This document shows positions 18,171 through 27,850 of a DNA stretch of 64,000 nt, piece by piece. Location: NCBI RefSeq assembly GCF_015207755.1, contig NZ_JADEWH010000022.1:1-64000 (forward strand), written 5' to 3'. A model generated the notes under the pieces. That model did no database searches. It saw only the letters and a program-made list of their open reading frames with translations, and was not told where the DNA came from. How positions within the stretch are numbered: position 1 is the stretch's first letter; each line of letters starts with the position of its first letter. A program made the position numbers and the translations under genes. Origin of the DNA: Nodularia sp. LEGE 06071. Lineage in GTDB: Bacteria; Cyanobacteriota; Cyanobacteriia; Cyanobacteriales; Nostocaceae.

Positions 18171-21146
18171 TTACTTGGAATCCATGGTTTCCACGCGGAA
18201 ACGCTCTACGGAGGCAATCAAGTCGCCAGAAACACCTACTAAAATTTGTAGAGACCCAGAAACGCGCTGGGCTTCCTGGGAGGTTTCTTGGGCTGTGAGT
18301 TCCACCGATTGCATCACGTGCGCGACGGCACGAGAAGTTTCGGTTTGTTCTGCTGTGTCGCTGGTAATTGAGCGCACCAGAGTGTCAATGCGATTGGCTA
18401 CTTGAATAATATTTTCTAGCGATCGCTTGGCTTCTTGTGCCAATTCTGTGCCTTTAATTACCTGTTCTGTGCCTTCAGACATGGCGGTCATTACCAAGCC
18501 TGTTTCGCTCTGGATTTGCATAACAATCTGTTCAATTTCCTTTAAGGATTTGGCAGATTTGTCTGCTAGCTGACGCACTTCATCTGCCACAATGGCAAAC
18601 CCACGTCCAGCTTCACCAGCTCTGGCTGCCTCAATACTGGCATTGAGTGCTAGCAAGTTAGTCCGGGAGGCAATCTGAGAAATTATCGCCACAATTTTAG
18701 AAATTTCTTGGGAAGATTCGGCTAATCGTTTTACCTTGCGGGTAGTTTCCGCTACAGTTTCACGAATTTCTAAAATCCCCGCCACAGTATTTTCCACTGC
18801 TTCTCCACCTTTGAGAGCGATCGCACTGGCATCACCAGCCACAATTTCTGCTTCTCGCGCCGCTTCCGCTACCCTTTGAATGGAGTCAGTCATCACCTGT
18901 ACCGAATTTAAAGTGACACCTAACTCTTCGGCTTGACGCAAAGCATCACTAGATAAGGCTCTAGCAAATGTTTCGGAGTTGGTTGCACCTTTTGTTACTT
19001 CCTTTGCTGCCACTTTTACTTGTTGGACAATATCCCGGAGGTTTTGAATTGTCAGGTTAAAAGCATCCGCCACGGCTCCTAGTACGTCGGCTGTGACTTC
19101 AGCTTGGACTGTCAAATCACCTCTAGCTGCACCTTCCACGTCGTCCAACAGGCGAATGACTTGGCGTTGCAAGTTTTCCTTGGCTTCTTCTTGTTCCAGA
19201 GCTTTGCGTTGGGCATCATGTGTAGTTGTAAAAATTACACGAGCCATGTCATTAAAAGCAGTAGCCAAACGCCCTAATTCATCTTCGGAATACACCGTGG
19301 CTTGCACATTCAAATTACCTTGGCGGACTGCATCAAACTGAGCTTGCAGATCCTTGGTGGTGCGGCGAATTTGCTTGAGTGTCAGATTACCCATAAAGGC
19401 TGCTGTACCGAAACCAGCAATACCCGCAGCTAATGACATCGCCCAGCCTGTATTCCTGACTGATTCCCGTTGTGCAGGTGGAGAAAAGTTGGTAGTTGTG
19501 AAGCTAACTGTAGCTACAACTAAGGCTGAGAAAACGCCCACTGTACCAGCGACGAACCAGGGCTTCACATCTAGAGAGGCATTCTCTAAAGGTGCTAGCC
19601 AGCCTTGCTCCACGTTGACGTTTGGTGCTAGCTTCGAGCCATCTGTTTCGGTAAACATTGGATCTACTTCTTGTGCGCCATTCTGTGAGCCTGTGATGGA
19701 AAACAGTTCATCGTCGCGATTCTTTTCAGTGCGATCGTGACGCGAACGGATTTCACTAGCTTCATTTTTGGCTTGAGATCCCTTGTCTTTACTTTGTCGG
19801 TTAGCACTAGTATTTAATGAACCCGAAAGCATGGTCACATCATCAAAGCTAGAATCGGCTTCTGCTAAGTCAAATCCAGGAATATTCCCTAAATCATCAA
19901 ATTCATCAAAGTCATCTAAAAACTCTATATTGCTCTGAGAATTTTCACCCCTTAGTAAACTACTTGTATCTTCCTCAGCCCCAAAGGCAGATTTAAATGC
20001 CTCAAAATCATCAAAACCATCATCACTATCAAAATTAGTTAGCTCTGCCTCTGAATCAGTTGTAATCTCCGGATCTGTTGGTGAATATCTCCCATTCAAG
20101 CTTGAGGATGATGTCGATAATTCTTCTTCAACCTCTATTTGATCCAAGTAATTGCTATCTCCCAACTGCGGAAAATCATCTAGAGAATTATTACTCAAAT
20201 CATTCAGTTCTGTTGAACCATCTTGGAGATTCTCCTGATCCATCAGTAAGTTCTCTGTTTCCTGGATATTTATCGGCAGGTCAAAATTCTCCAGATTTGG
20301 CTCTTTTTCCGCCTCTTCAGTCAAAAGATTAGGAGTATTTCCTAAACTATTGCTTGTGGAAAAGTCAACTTCTGAAAAAGCTCTATCATCTACATTTTCA
20401 TCATAAACTAGGGAAAATTCCAGAGAATCATCCATAGCAACCTCTGATAAGTTACTGCTAGTTTCGGGCTGATCTACACTTTCTGCGACATTCTCTTCTT
20501 CCCAGAAAACGGGTAAATCTAACGCTACTTCCTCGTCTCCCGTATTGGCATGAGATTCTTTGCCGTTTTGATTTTCATTAAAAGCAAAAGGCTCTTCACT
20601 AAAAGGTGAAGTTAAATCTGGCGTTTGATTAAATGAAATAGTCTCTACAGGGATCTCAAATGGATTGAGCGAGGATAAGTCTTCTACATCTACTGATGGT
20701 GGAAGCTCTTCCAAGGAATTCAATTCAAAGCTGTGGCTATCTATGTTGGCAAACACCTCAAAATCATCAAATTCTGGGGGATCAGATACCAAGTCATCAG
20801 AAATTTCACAGAAATTTTCTGGCTCTTGCTGATGATTTTCTCCAAGACCAATGTCTGAATTTAGTGCTGCTTGCTCTTGATTGATGTTTTCTAAACCATT
20901 ATTGGCAAAACCAATAATTTCTCGATCATCAGACAACTGCAAAACTTTTTGGTACTCTGTTTTTGCCACATCGTACTGCTGCAATACGTAGTAGATATGA
21001 CCACGTAATAAATGGCAGTTAGGGTCATCTGGTACGTTTTGCACCACTTCGTCTACTAAAGTGGCGGCAACTTCATACTTTTGTTGTGCATAGGCTGTAC
21101 AAGCCTGCTTATATGAATCTAAATAATCGTTTAAACTAGCTGCCAT
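18171..21146 (-). CDS. hmpD: Methyl-accepting chemotaxis protein of the hormogonium motility system
   Basis: HmpD is the MCP receptor feeding HmpE. I place the start at 21146 (MAASLNDYL), preceded by GGGAGAG; the upstream in-frame codons belong to hmpC. Residues 1-90 look like two TPR-type helical hairpins ([20 protein letters not shown]). A long acidic Asn/Asp/Glu linker runs to about 520. Two TM helices follow (about 528-551 and 560-585) with almost no periplasmic loop. Then come HAMP-like repeats and the MCP signalling tip [20 protein letters not shown] near 830. The lack of a periplasmic ligand domain suggests sensing inside the cell or in the membrane. It sits between hmpC and hmpE. Confidence 0.93.
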   Translation of the reverse strand: MAASLNDYLDSYKQACTAYAQQKYEVAATLVDEVVQNVPDDPNCHLLRGHIYYVLQQYDVAKTEYQKVLQLSDDREIIGFANNGLENINQEQAALNSDIGLGENHQQEPENFCEISDDLVSDPPEFDDFEVFANIDSHSFELNSLEELPPSVDVEDLSSLNPFEIPVETISFNQTPDLTSPFSEEPFAFNENQNGKESHANTGDEEVALDLPVFWEEENVAESVDQPETSSNLSEVAMDDSLEFSLVYDENVDDRAFSEVDFSTSNSLGNTPNLLTEEAEKEPNLENFDLPINIQETENLLMDQENLQDGSTELNDLSNNSLDDFPQLGDSNYLDQIEVEEELSTSSSSLNGRYSPTDPEITTDSEAELTNFDSDDGFDDFEAFKSAFGAEEDTSSLLRGENSQSNIEFLDDFDEFDDLGNIPGFDLAEADSSFDDVTMLSGSLNTSANRQSKDKGSQAKNEASEIRSRHDRTEKNRDDELFSITGSQNGAQEVDPMFTETDGSKLAPNVNVEQGWLAPLENASLDVKPWFVAGTVGVFSALVVATVSFTTTNFSPPAQRESVRNTGWAMSLAAGIAGFGTAAFMGNLTLKQIRRTTKDLQAQFDAVRQGNLNVQATVYSEDELGRLATAFNDMARVIFTTTHDAQRKALEQEEAKENLQRQVIRLLDDVEGAARGDLTVQAEVTADVLGAVADAFNLTIQNLRDIVQQVKVAAKEVTKGATNSETFARALSSDALRQAEELGVTLNSVQVMTDSIQRVAEAAREAEIVAGDASAIALKGGEAVENTVAGILEIRETVAETTRKVKRLAESSQEISKIVAIISQIASRTNLLALNASIEAARAGEAGRGFAIVADEVRQLADKSAKSLKEIEQIVMQIQSETGLVMTAMSEGTEQVIKGTELAQEAKRSLENIIQVANRIDTLVRSITSDTAEQTETSRAVAHVMQSVELTAQETSQEAQRVSGSLQILVGVSGDLIASVERFRVETMDSK

Positions 21147-21162
21147 TTGCTCTCTCCCAATT

Positions 21163-21693
21163 TCATCCTGCCCACCTCGCACTCCGCAAAATTGCCATTT
21201 GATCAAGCAGTCTTAAGCACTGTTTATGATCAGCATTTCTTAACCACTCTCCACGCAAAAACGGAGTCATCGAATCCGGTAAATTACTTGGTGGCATTAA
21301 ATCCTGGATATCCAGCCAGTCCATACCACCAATTTTTTCTACTGCTAAGCCTACGATAGTGTCTTGTTCTTCAATAGCAATCACCGGAATTTCGGCTCTA
21401 TCTGTATTCAATGGGGTTGCTTCACCCAGGAATTGACCCAAATCAGCCACCCAAATCACTCGACCTCGTAAATTTAGAGTACCCAAAAGTAAAGGAGAAG
21501 CATTAGGAATTGGGGTAATTCGATCAGGACTTAGTTCCATAACCTCTTGGATACCAGTGGCAGGTAGTGCAAACTCCAGATCCGAGGCAATATAAAACCG
21601 TAAATGTAATTCACCTTCAGGACTTTCTACTTGTAATTCTGGCCGAAACTGATCTTGACCACTACCACTTAAAAAGTCAGGTTTGCTCACCAT
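21163..21693 (-). CDS. hmpC: CheW-type coupling protein of the hormogonium motility system
   Basis: HmpC is the adaptor that docks the MCP (HmpD) to the kinase (HmpE). It carries one CheW domain, about residues 28-170, with [16 protein letters not shown], the loop [20 protein letters not shown] and [14 protein letters not shown]. The 176-aa length is normal. Its start at 21693 lies 17 nt inside the end of hmpB, so the two genes are translationally coupled. A truncated, nonsense-bearing copy of this gene lies at 22301-22673. Confidence 0.94.
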   Translation of the reverse strand: MVSKPDFLSGSGQDQFRPELQVESPEGELHLRFYIASDLEFALPATGIQEVMELSPDRITPIPNASPLLLGTLNLRGRVIWVADLGQFLGEATPLNTDRAEIPVIAIEEQDTIVGLAVEKIGGMDWLDIQDLMPPSNLPDSMTPFLRGEWLRNADHKQCLRLLDQMAILRSARWAG

Positions 21694-22066
21694 GTCGTTT
21701 TAATCCTCCCAGCAATTGTTTGACTGTTCCCACCAATTCGGTTGGTTGAAACGGTTTGGCTATGTAAGCATCCGCACCTTGCTTGATACCCCAGTAGCGG
21801 TCAAATTCTTCACCTTTAGAAGAACACATGACCACGGGGACGTTTTGGGTTTTCGGGTTGGATTTGAGGCGACGACACACTTCATAGCCGTTCATCCGGG
21901 GCAACACAATATCCAATACGACTAAATCAGGAGGGGCCATCTGAATTGCCTCTAATGCTTCTACTCCGTCAAGGGCATGGGTGACTATTAAACCACTTGC
22001 TTTCAGGAGGTCTGTAATCATCTCCCGTTGTGCGATACTGTCTTCCACAATCAGCACTGTACTCAT
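21677..22066 (-). CDS. hmpB: CheY-type response regulator of the hormogonium motility system
   Basis: This is a stand-alone receiver domain (129 aa). The acidic pocket (VEDS at 8-11), the phospho-Asp in VVLDIVLPRMNG (Asp52) and the conserved Lys in YIAKPFQP are all present. It receives phosphoryl groups from HmpE. It overlaps hmpC by 17 nt and follows hmpA in operon order. A second copy at 22642-23046 differs at about 18 of 129 positions, so this is one half of a tandem duplication. I assign the hmpB name to this copy because it is directly coupled to an intact hmpC. Confidence 0.92.
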   Translation of the reverse strand: MSTVLIVEDSIAQREMITDLLKASGLIVTHALDGVEALEAIQMAPPDLVVLDIVLPRMNGYEVCRRLKSNPKTQNVPVVMCSSKGEEFDRYWGIKQGADAYIAKPFQPTELVGTVKQLLGGLKRHGEQT

Positions 22067-22239
22067 AAATGCCTATCTCCTGATGTCAACGTTCCTGGTT
22101 GGAACATTCCCTGATCCCCCGAAAATATTTAGTGTATAAATTAATTTTATTGTTTCACTAATGTACTAGATAATAACCTGGTATTTGAGTTAAATGATTC
22201 GGTGATCACATTTTTAACCGAAGATTTTCTGGCATCAGT

Positions 22240-22300
22240 AAGTATTGCATATTGTTAGTGTTCCCAGATCAGGCGGGACGTTAATCTATTTTTTACCACG
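22240..22300 (-). pseudogene. Remnant of the hmpA 3' end
   Basis: This stretch aligns with the last codons and 3' flank of hmpA at 23214-23280: both contain GTGTTCCCAGAT, then a G/A-rich tract and TNTATTTTT-CCACG in the same order on the plus strand. It is the far edge of the duplicated block and encodes nothing on its own. Its junction with the truncated cheW copy is at about 22300. Confidence 0.7.
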
Positions 22301-22673
22301 CAATACCAGCAATGGCTTCTACTGCTAAATCTAGGATGGTGTCTTGTGATTCAATAGTAATCACCGCAATTTTGGCTCTATCGGTGTTTAATGCGGTTGC
22401 TTCACCCAGGAATTTACCCACATCAGCCACCTAAATGACTCGACCTCGTAAATTTAGAGTACCCAAAACTAGAGGAGAAGCATTAGGGATGGGAGTGATT
22501 CTATGAAAACTTAATGCTATGACCTCGCGGATACCATTGGTGGGTAGTGCAAACTCGTGATGTCAGGGAATATAAAACCGCAGATGTAATTGATCTTCAG
22601 GACTTTCTGTTTGTAATGCTGTCCGAAAGTGATCTTGACCACTACCACTTAAATACTCCGGTTTGCTCACCAT
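22301..22673 (-). pseudogene. Truncated cheW (hmpC) copy with two nonsense codons
   Basis: The block is colinear with hmpC (21320-21693) without visible indels. Reading from the ATG at 22673, codon 37 is TGA (22565-22563) where hmpC has Ser37, and codon 81 is TAG (22433-22431) where hmpC has Trp81. The C-terminal third of the gene is missing because the copy ends at about 22300 in an hmpA-like remnant. It therefore cannot make a CheW protein. It sits directly after the second cheY copy, as hmpC follows hmpB. Confidence 0.9.
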
Positions 22674-23046
22674 ATCGTTTTGATTCTCGCAGCAGTTTTT
22701 TGACTGTTCCCACCAATTCGGTTGGTTGAAAGGGTTTGGCTATGTAAGCATCCGCACCTTGCTTTGTACCCCAGTAGCGGTCAAATTCTTTATTTTTAGA
22801 AGAACACATGACCACGGGGACGTTTTGGGTGGTCGGGTTGGATTTGAGCCGACGACAAAGTTCATAGCCGTTCATCCGGGGCATCACAATATCCAATACG
22901 ACTAAATCAGGAGGGGAAGTTTGAATTACCTCCAATGCTTCTACTCCGTCATGGGCATGGGTGACTATCAAACCACTTGCTTCCAGAAGGTCTGTAATCA
23001 TCTCCAGTTGTGCGATGCTGTCTTCCACAATCAGAACTATACTCAT
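22642..23046 (-). CDS. Second CheY-type response regulator, duplicate of hmpB
   Basis: The receiver fold is intact (134 aa) with VEDS, phospho-acceptor Asp52 in VVLDIVMPRMNG and Lys in YIAKPFQP. It differs from hmpB at about 18 of 129 aligned residues, and several changes reverse charge on the last helix (QLLGGLKRH to KLLRESKRY). The original stop codon is lost, so translation adds GVFKW and runs 32 nt into the dead cheW copy. The upstream 160 bp is also duplicated, including the sequence before the start. Purifying selection looks likely because the frame is kept while its cheW partner has decayed. It could act as a phosphate sink or alternative output. Confidence 0.85.
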   Translation of the reverse strand: MSIVLIVEDSIAQLEMITDLLEASGLIVTHAHDGVEALEVIQTSPPDLVVLDIVMPRMNGYELCRRLKSNPTTQNVPVVMCSSKNKEFDRYWGTKQGADAYIAKPFQPTELVGTVKKLLRESKRYGEQTGVFKW

Positions 23047-23213
23047 AAATGCCTATCTCCTGATATCAACGTTCCTGGTTGCAACATTCCCTGATCTCCT
23101 GAAAATTTTTAGTGTATAAATTAATTTTATTGTTCACTAATGTACTAGATAATAACCTGGTACTTGAGTCAGATGATTCTGCAATAATATCTTTTCTCCT
23201 TAATTTTATGGTG

Positions 23214-24437
23214 TCATTTAGTATTAAACTTTGTGTGTGTTCCCAGATAAGAGGGAAGGTTGATGTATTTTTCCACGAGCATGAGTAGCTCAGTATCCCC
23301 AAAGGGCTTGGTTAAATAATCCGTGGCTCCGACCATCGTCGCCCTGACTCGATCTATAAATCGATCTTTACCAGTTAGCATGATGATCGGGATATTTTGA
23401 AATGCGGTAGAGTGCCGCAGCATGGCACAAATTTCGTAACCATCCAATTCCGGCATAGCAATGTCACATAAAATTAAATCTGGTTGGACTTGAAAAATTA
23501 CACTGATGGACTCTAAGGGCTTGTTCAAGGCGATCGCTTGATATCCCTGTGGCTTTAAGATTGACTCTACAGCTTCACAGATAGTTTTGCTATCGTCAAT
23601 ACATACTACTCGTACCTGGTAATTGTCATCGAATCCTGACTCTTCTCTGTGTGTCGGGGAATTATGAGGAGTTGAGTATACTAGTTGCAGCCAACCCTGC
23701 TGCACGTATGGATAGATGGCCTTGGCCACTGTCAAAATATCTCGGTTGAGATGGCGAGCCAGTTGACGCAGGGTTCTTTTACCATCGGCCCAATGCTTGA
23801 GCTTGTTGATTGTTGCTGCTGGCAGTGAAGATTCTAGTTGCACCAGATCAGCTAGGATTGGTAATTGTTCAGAAGACTGAATATGTGGATAAAGCTGTTT
23901 CCATGTCTGGATTTGCTGTGTAATTCTGTATATTAAAGGGGCAATTTCTAAGCTGGTTAATTGCGGGCTAAGGGTCGCACCGTGGCGAAAAATGAAACTC
24001 CCCTGGTGTAAACTCAGCAGATCAAAAAGTGTCTCATACACCAAACTGTGGATAATACTATGCCCTACCTTGGGGACAATGATGTTTCGTTCTATCAATG
24101 CCCAGAGATAGCCATACTCTGGTGCATTCTCTGTACCTAGTGAAGCAAGTTGCTGTTCATTGAGTCTTGTCTCGATGCGGTAATGATGTAAGTAATCATC
24201 AATCCGCGACAAATCAGTATCACCTTGTTGACAGTAGATAATTTGACCGTTGAGGAAGAAGACGAACCAAAACTTTTGTTCACGCTTCCAGGAATGGTGA
24301 TGTCTGGCTGTCTCGTGATTTGTGAGTTTGTCGCTATTGTGAAAGCAGGCTTCCACCAAAAGTTGCCCAGTTCGCTGTCCTACTTCAATCAATTGCAGGA
24401 TACTGCGAATATCAATTTCATTTAAATTTCCCTGCAT
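23214..24437 (-). CDS. hmpA: PatA-like response regulator of the hormogonium motility system
   Basis: This is a two-part protein of 407 aa. The N-terminal PATAN/DUF4388-like domain begins MQGNLNEIDIRSILQLIEVG and runs with a helical middle section to about 260. A C-terminal receiver (about 272-395) has VCIDDSKTI, phospho-Asp in LILCDIAMPELDGYE and Lys in YLTKPFGD. PatA-family regulators act in heterocyst patterning, and HmpA heads the hmp operon in Nostoc punctiforme. Here it is the first minus-strand gene, divergent from hmpF, and its last codons are duplicated at 22240-22300. Output is probably by protein-protein contact, since no DNA-binding domain is present. Confidence 0.9.
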   Translation of the reverse strand: MQGNLNEIDIRSILQLIEVGQRTGQLLVEACFHNSDKLTNHETARHHHSWKREQKFWFVFFLNGQIIYCQQGDTDLSRIDDYLHHYRIETRLNEQQLASLGTENAPEYGYLWALIERNIIVPKVGHSIIHSLVYETLFDLLSLHQGSFIFRHGATLSPQLTSLEIAPLIYRITQQIQTWKQLYPHIQSSEQLPILADLVQLESSLPAATINKLKHWADGKRTLRQLARHLNRDILTVAKAIYPYVQQGWLQLVYSTPHNSPTHREESGFDDNYQVRVVCIDDSKTICEAVESILKPQGYQAIALNKPLESISVIFQVQPDLILCDIAMPELDGYEICAMLRHSTAFQNIPIIMLTGKDRFIDRVRATMVGATDYLTKPFGDTELLMLVEKYINLPSYLGTHTKFNTK

Positions 24438-24839
24438 TTAGCTTGAAGGCTCTCCTGAAGATTCCATTGACGTTCTCTGTTAATTTTGCTCATTCCAGGT
24501 TCTACGTTTTTAGCAGATGAATCAGGTACTATTACTCACAATATTATTTCCTTTACAACTAGTCTCAATCAGAGGCTACATTTAGCTACAAATTGTAAAC
24601 TTTTGTAATATATTTTGGTAAACCTAGTAATAACACGGAAGTCATGATCACTGCCATCAGGACAAAATATAAAGGCATAACTAAATTGTTTTTATAAATA
24701 TCAAGACGTTTATCTTACGTCTATAAATAGTTTTGTCTGTGTTTATTTCGGAAAGTTAGGTAAAATTAAGACGAATTAGCAGTATTATCTCAGGTATATC
24801 CCCCAAGAAGGACATCAAGTACACAAGAGGACAAACGGT
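24438..24839. promoter_or_regulatory. Divergent promoter region between hmpA and hmpF
   Basis: The 402-bp gap separates the hmpA operon from hmpF and contains no gene. It is AT-rich. Hormogonium genes are controlled by a sigma factor cascade that includes SigJ, but I cannot place a specific box with confidence. Upstream of hmpF the ribosome binding site is AGAGG at 24826-24830. Confidence 0.5.
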
Positions 24840-26573
24840 GTGCTGTATTTAGCAGAAGTACAAAAGCAGAAAGGCGGCTTACTCGGTGGTGGAGCTAAAA
24901 CCGAACTGAAACTGCTAGCGTGTCAGCGAACCGACCAGAATTGGAGTACTGTGTCGGAAGAAGCAATTAGTGCTGAGGACGCTAGTAGATTAAATGATGG
25001 CGCATTGGTACTGGTGGAATTGAATCCGAATCGTCAAGTGCAGAGGATTCAAGAAGCTGGAAGACCATTGGTTAACATTTTGCAAAATTTTTCCCGTCAG
25101 TTGGAAAAATTTAAGCTCAAGGAAGATGAAATTGATCAGTGGAAAGAGTCACTAACATTTCAGGCGCAAGAGATGAATCGCCGGGAAATGGATATGGAGG
25201 CTCGTTTAGAACAGTTGCAACAAATGGAGGAAGAGTTTCAACGTCTGGAGTCAGAGAAGCAGGAAGTAGAGACCACCCGCGAGCTGGTTTCACAGTTACA
25301 GACAGAACTTGAACGTAAGCGTCAGGAATTAGAGGGAGCTTGGGAACATTTGCGGGGTGAGCGCCGCCGCCTAGAGGAATCTCAAGCAGATACTCTACCG
25401 GGGAAGGTTCTAGATGAGGAACAAAGTCGGGTGATGAACGAGTTACTGGAGCGCTTGTCTAATAGAGTTGCACCCACGGAAACTGTCAGTGAACACCTGA
25501 ATTTAGCTTTGGAATTAGTCGAAAGCCAGCAAGCTACTTTAAACCCACATTGGGAAAAACTAGAGCAGCAAAGAACTGTAGCGACTGAGCAGCAAGAAGA
25601 AATTGAGCGTTTAGCACAAACTTTGAGCGATCGCCAAAACGCATGGCAACAGGCACGCGATTTTCTGGAACAAGAAAAAGCTCAATTAAAAGTGAACACT
25701 GCAACTCTGTCTAGTAAGCAAGATTATCTTCAAGTCATCAAGGAACAGTTGCAAAATCAGGATCTGCTACATCAGCAAATTCGCTCTTTGGCGGCAACTT
25801 ATGGTGATTCAGGACTGAGCCAACAAGTTGATGTAGAAGCTTTGGAAAAAATTTCTTTAGAAGAACTACAACAGGTAATACAAGACTTGAGGCATAAGTT
25901 GGAAATGGATTCTAGCTTTGTCCACGATCAGGAGCAAGAACTGACATATAAACAAGAAACTATAGAAAAACTGCAAAATCAAATCAAGGAAGCCGCCAAG
26001 CCAGAGCAAATCAATTTGGAAATGGAACTTGCGGATGAACAAGACCTCTACCAGATGTTAAACGAAAGTCTGGTAGGGCAACGCCGTAATTTGGTACAAC
26101 GGCAAAAGTTGATTAAGCAGCATGAGAATATACTTTTGCGACGACAAGGACATCCGGTTACCAATACAGAAGAAAATAACCACATTGACTTGAGTCCGAT
26201 TTTGTTACAGATCAAATCCCAGCAACAAGAACAGTCGCAAGAACTACAAAAGTTAGAACATGAGATTTCGCAAATGCTTGCGGCTATTGAAATATCTCAA
26301 GGAATGATTGAGAATCAAACCCAAGAGCAAGGAGAAAAGCAGCTGGAATGCCAGGAGATCGAAACAAGTTTGCTATCCCTGCGAACAGCAACCTCTGAAT
26401 GTTGGGCGCGTGTGAATCTTTATCAGGAGGCATTACAACCAATTCAGGACGCTCTCGACGGATTACGCCATAAGCTGCAAGGAATTGCTGAGTCTTTGGC
26501 TCAAGTTCAAGAAACTGGTGACTATCATCTCCAAACGATTAATGAAATGCGTGACTTCGTAGAGACTCGATAA
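24840..26573 (+). CDS. hmpF: Pilus motility taxis protein HmpF
   Basis: HmpF is a cyanobacterial coiled-coil protein needed for type IV pilus motility and its polar localisation in hormogonia. The N-terminal 75 residues (LYLAEVQKQKGGLLGGG, then TELKLLACQR) are the conserved head. Nearly everything from residue 80 to 560 is long coiled coil rich in Glu, Gln and Lys. The start is GTG at 24840, 9 nt after AGAGG, and matches the expected MLYLAEV N terminus. The gene is divergent from hmpA, the same arrangement as in Nostoc punctiforme. The 577-aa length is normal for the family. Confidence 0.92.
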   Translation: MLYLAEVQKQKGGLLGGGAKTELKLLACQRTDQNWSTVSEEAISAEDASRLNDGALVLVELNPNRQVQRIQEAGRPLVNILQNFSRQLEKFKLKEDEIDQWKESLTFQAQEMNRREMDMEARLEQLQQMEEEFQRLESEKQEVETTRELVSQLQTELERKRQELEGAWEHLRGERRRLEESQADTLPGKVLDEEQSRVMNELLERLSNRVAPTETVSEHLNLALELVESQQATLNPHWEKLEQQRTVATEQQEEIERLAQTLSDRQNAWQQARDFLEQEKAQLKVNTATLSSKQDYLQVIKEQLQNQDLLHQQIRSLAATYGDSGLSQQVDVEALEKISLEELQQVIQDLRHKLEMDSSFVHDQEQELTYKQETIEKLQNQIKEAAKPEQINLEMELADEQDLYQMLNESLVGQRRNLVQRQKLIKQHENILLRRQGHPVTNTEENNHIDLSPILLQIKSQQQEQSQELQKLEHEISQMLAAIEISQGMIENQTQEQGEKQLECQEIETSLLSLRTATSECWARVNLYQEALQPIQDALDGLRHKLQGIAESLAQVQETGDYHLQTINEMRDFVETR

Positions 26574-26739
26574 TCGCTGCTCTACAAGAGATTTAGGAGT
26601 GTGTCAAAAAAGAGGAAAGGGAGCAAGGGGACAGGGGAGAAGACCCCAGACATAAATGTAGGTAGGGGCGGGAAACAAGGACGCTTATTTCTTGTGCAAA
26701 GCATCTCGGAATAAATATTTTTCCCTGATTGCTGGGAAG

Positions 26740-27774
26740 TTACAAGTCCCCCCTGCACCCTGCACCCTGCCCCCCTGCCTCTTCGGTCACACAGATGCAA
26801 TCGCCTTGAACTTGGGCGATCGCACCACCAGGAAATGGATCGGTTTGTGAACGGTTTGGCGCTGTAATTAAAGCTGTTAATTTTTCAATGTGTTCAAAAC
26901 TCGGTGCGTCAGTCAGGATCTGTTGTAATATCTGTCGCATCACGCGACGTTGCAGCGCTAGTGGTACTGTCTGTAATATCCGACGATTTAACCTCAATTC
27001 AGCGCCATTTCCCCTGATCCCCATTTCTTCTGAAAGCTGCACTTCCTCTCGCAATTTATGGGCTGCTTGCTCTAAATATTCTACTTCGGCTTGCAGCAGT
27101 TCTGCTGTTTGGGCTAAGGCGGATTCTACTTTGGGGTTAAAATTTCTTTGTAAATATGGGATTAACTCTTGGCGAATGCGATTACGGGCATATTTGACAT
27201 CTTGATTGGTGGAATCTTCCCAAACTGGGAGATGAAACTCTTGACAAAATTGCTCTGTTTCTAGGCGAGTAATTTCTAATAATGGACGGATTAAGAAAAT
27301 ATCGGCAGTTAGTGGCCTTTGCCAAGTTAGTGCTTGTAACCCATCAGCACCAGTCCCACGCATGAGGTTGTAAAGCAGAGTTTCGGCGCGATCGCTTGCG
27401 GTATGTCCGGTAACTATATACTGGTAATTATTCCCTTGAGCGATCGCAGTTAAAGCTTCATACCGCCAACTACGTGCCGCAGCTTCACTATTTAATGGCT
27501 GTGTTGCTGTTTCTAAATAAAAAGATACACCCCAACTTTTAGCTAATTTCTCCACATGATTAGCATTAGCTTCAGAATCGTTACGCCAACGATGATCACA
27601 GTGAGCGATACCTAAATACCATCCCCATTTAGGTTCTAAATCTAACAGTAATTTAATTAAACACAGAGAATCTTGACCACCAGAAACTGCGACTAATAGC
27701 CTTTGATTGCGCTCAAATAAGTGGCGCGAACGAATGGTACGATGTATTTTCGCGTGTAAAGCAGTCCATACCAT
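26740..27774 (-). CDS. tilS: tRNA(Ile)-lysidine synthetase
   Basis: TilS modifies cytidine-34 of the tRNA-Ile CAU anticodon to lysidine, which is essential for AUA decoding. The N-terminal PP-loop ATPase motif is VAVSGGQDSLCLIKLLL (about residues 28-44), with CDHRWR and VTGHTASDRAETLLYNL further on. The C-terminal domain is short, giving the 344-aa cyanobacterial type rather than the longer E. coli form. The last 11 residues come from a heptamer repeat and are unlikely to be conserved. It is convergent with hmpF. Confidence 0.93.
   Translation of the reverse strand: MVWTALHAKIHRTIRSRHLFERNQRLLVAVSGGQDSLCLIKLLLDLEPKWGWYLGIAHCDHRWRNDSEANANHVEKLAKSWGVSFYLETATQPLNSEAAARSWRYEALTAIAQGNNYQYIVTGHTASDRAETLLYNLMRGTGADGLQALTWQRPLTADIFLIRPLLEITRLETEQFCQEFHLPVWEDSTNQDVKYARNRIRQELIPYLQRNFNPKVESALAQTAELLQAEVEYLEQAAHKLREEVQLSEEMGIRGNGAELRLNRRILQTVPLALQRRVMRQILQQILTDAPSFEHIEKLTALITAPNRSQTDPFPGGAIAQVQGDCICVTEEAGGQGAGCRGDL
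26751..26779. repeat. CCCTGCA/CCCTGCC heptamer repeat inside the tilS 3' end
   Basis: Consecutive 7-bp units CCCTGCA, CCCTGCA, CCCTGCC and a spaced CCCTGCC lie at the end of tilS on the opposite strand. They encode the terminal residues GGQGAGCRGDL of TilS. This is an STRR-type sequence. Confidence 0.8.
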
Positions 27775-27850
27775 TTTTGTTATTTAACCACAGACAAACC
27801 TAGCTAATTTTTATTATACCAGTGTGTATTTGCAGTTAAAGATTGATCAG

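Larger units (their letters stand above)
21320..23285. repeat. Tandem duplication of an hmpA-tail / hmpB / hmpC block (two units of about 980 bp)
   Basis: Unit 1 is about 21320-22300 and unit 2 about 22301-23285. Each contains, on the minus strand, the hmpA 3' end, an intergenic stretch with TAGTGTATAAATTAATTTTA, a cheY gene and at least two-thirds of a cheW gene. The unit ends lie inside hmpA and inside hmpC, which is what unequal crossover between those two points would give. The edges are approximate by eye. Confidence 0.85.

Noticed and set aside
22301-22673. Functional second CheW
   Set aside because: Two in-frame stops at codons 37 and 81 and the missing C terminus exclude it.
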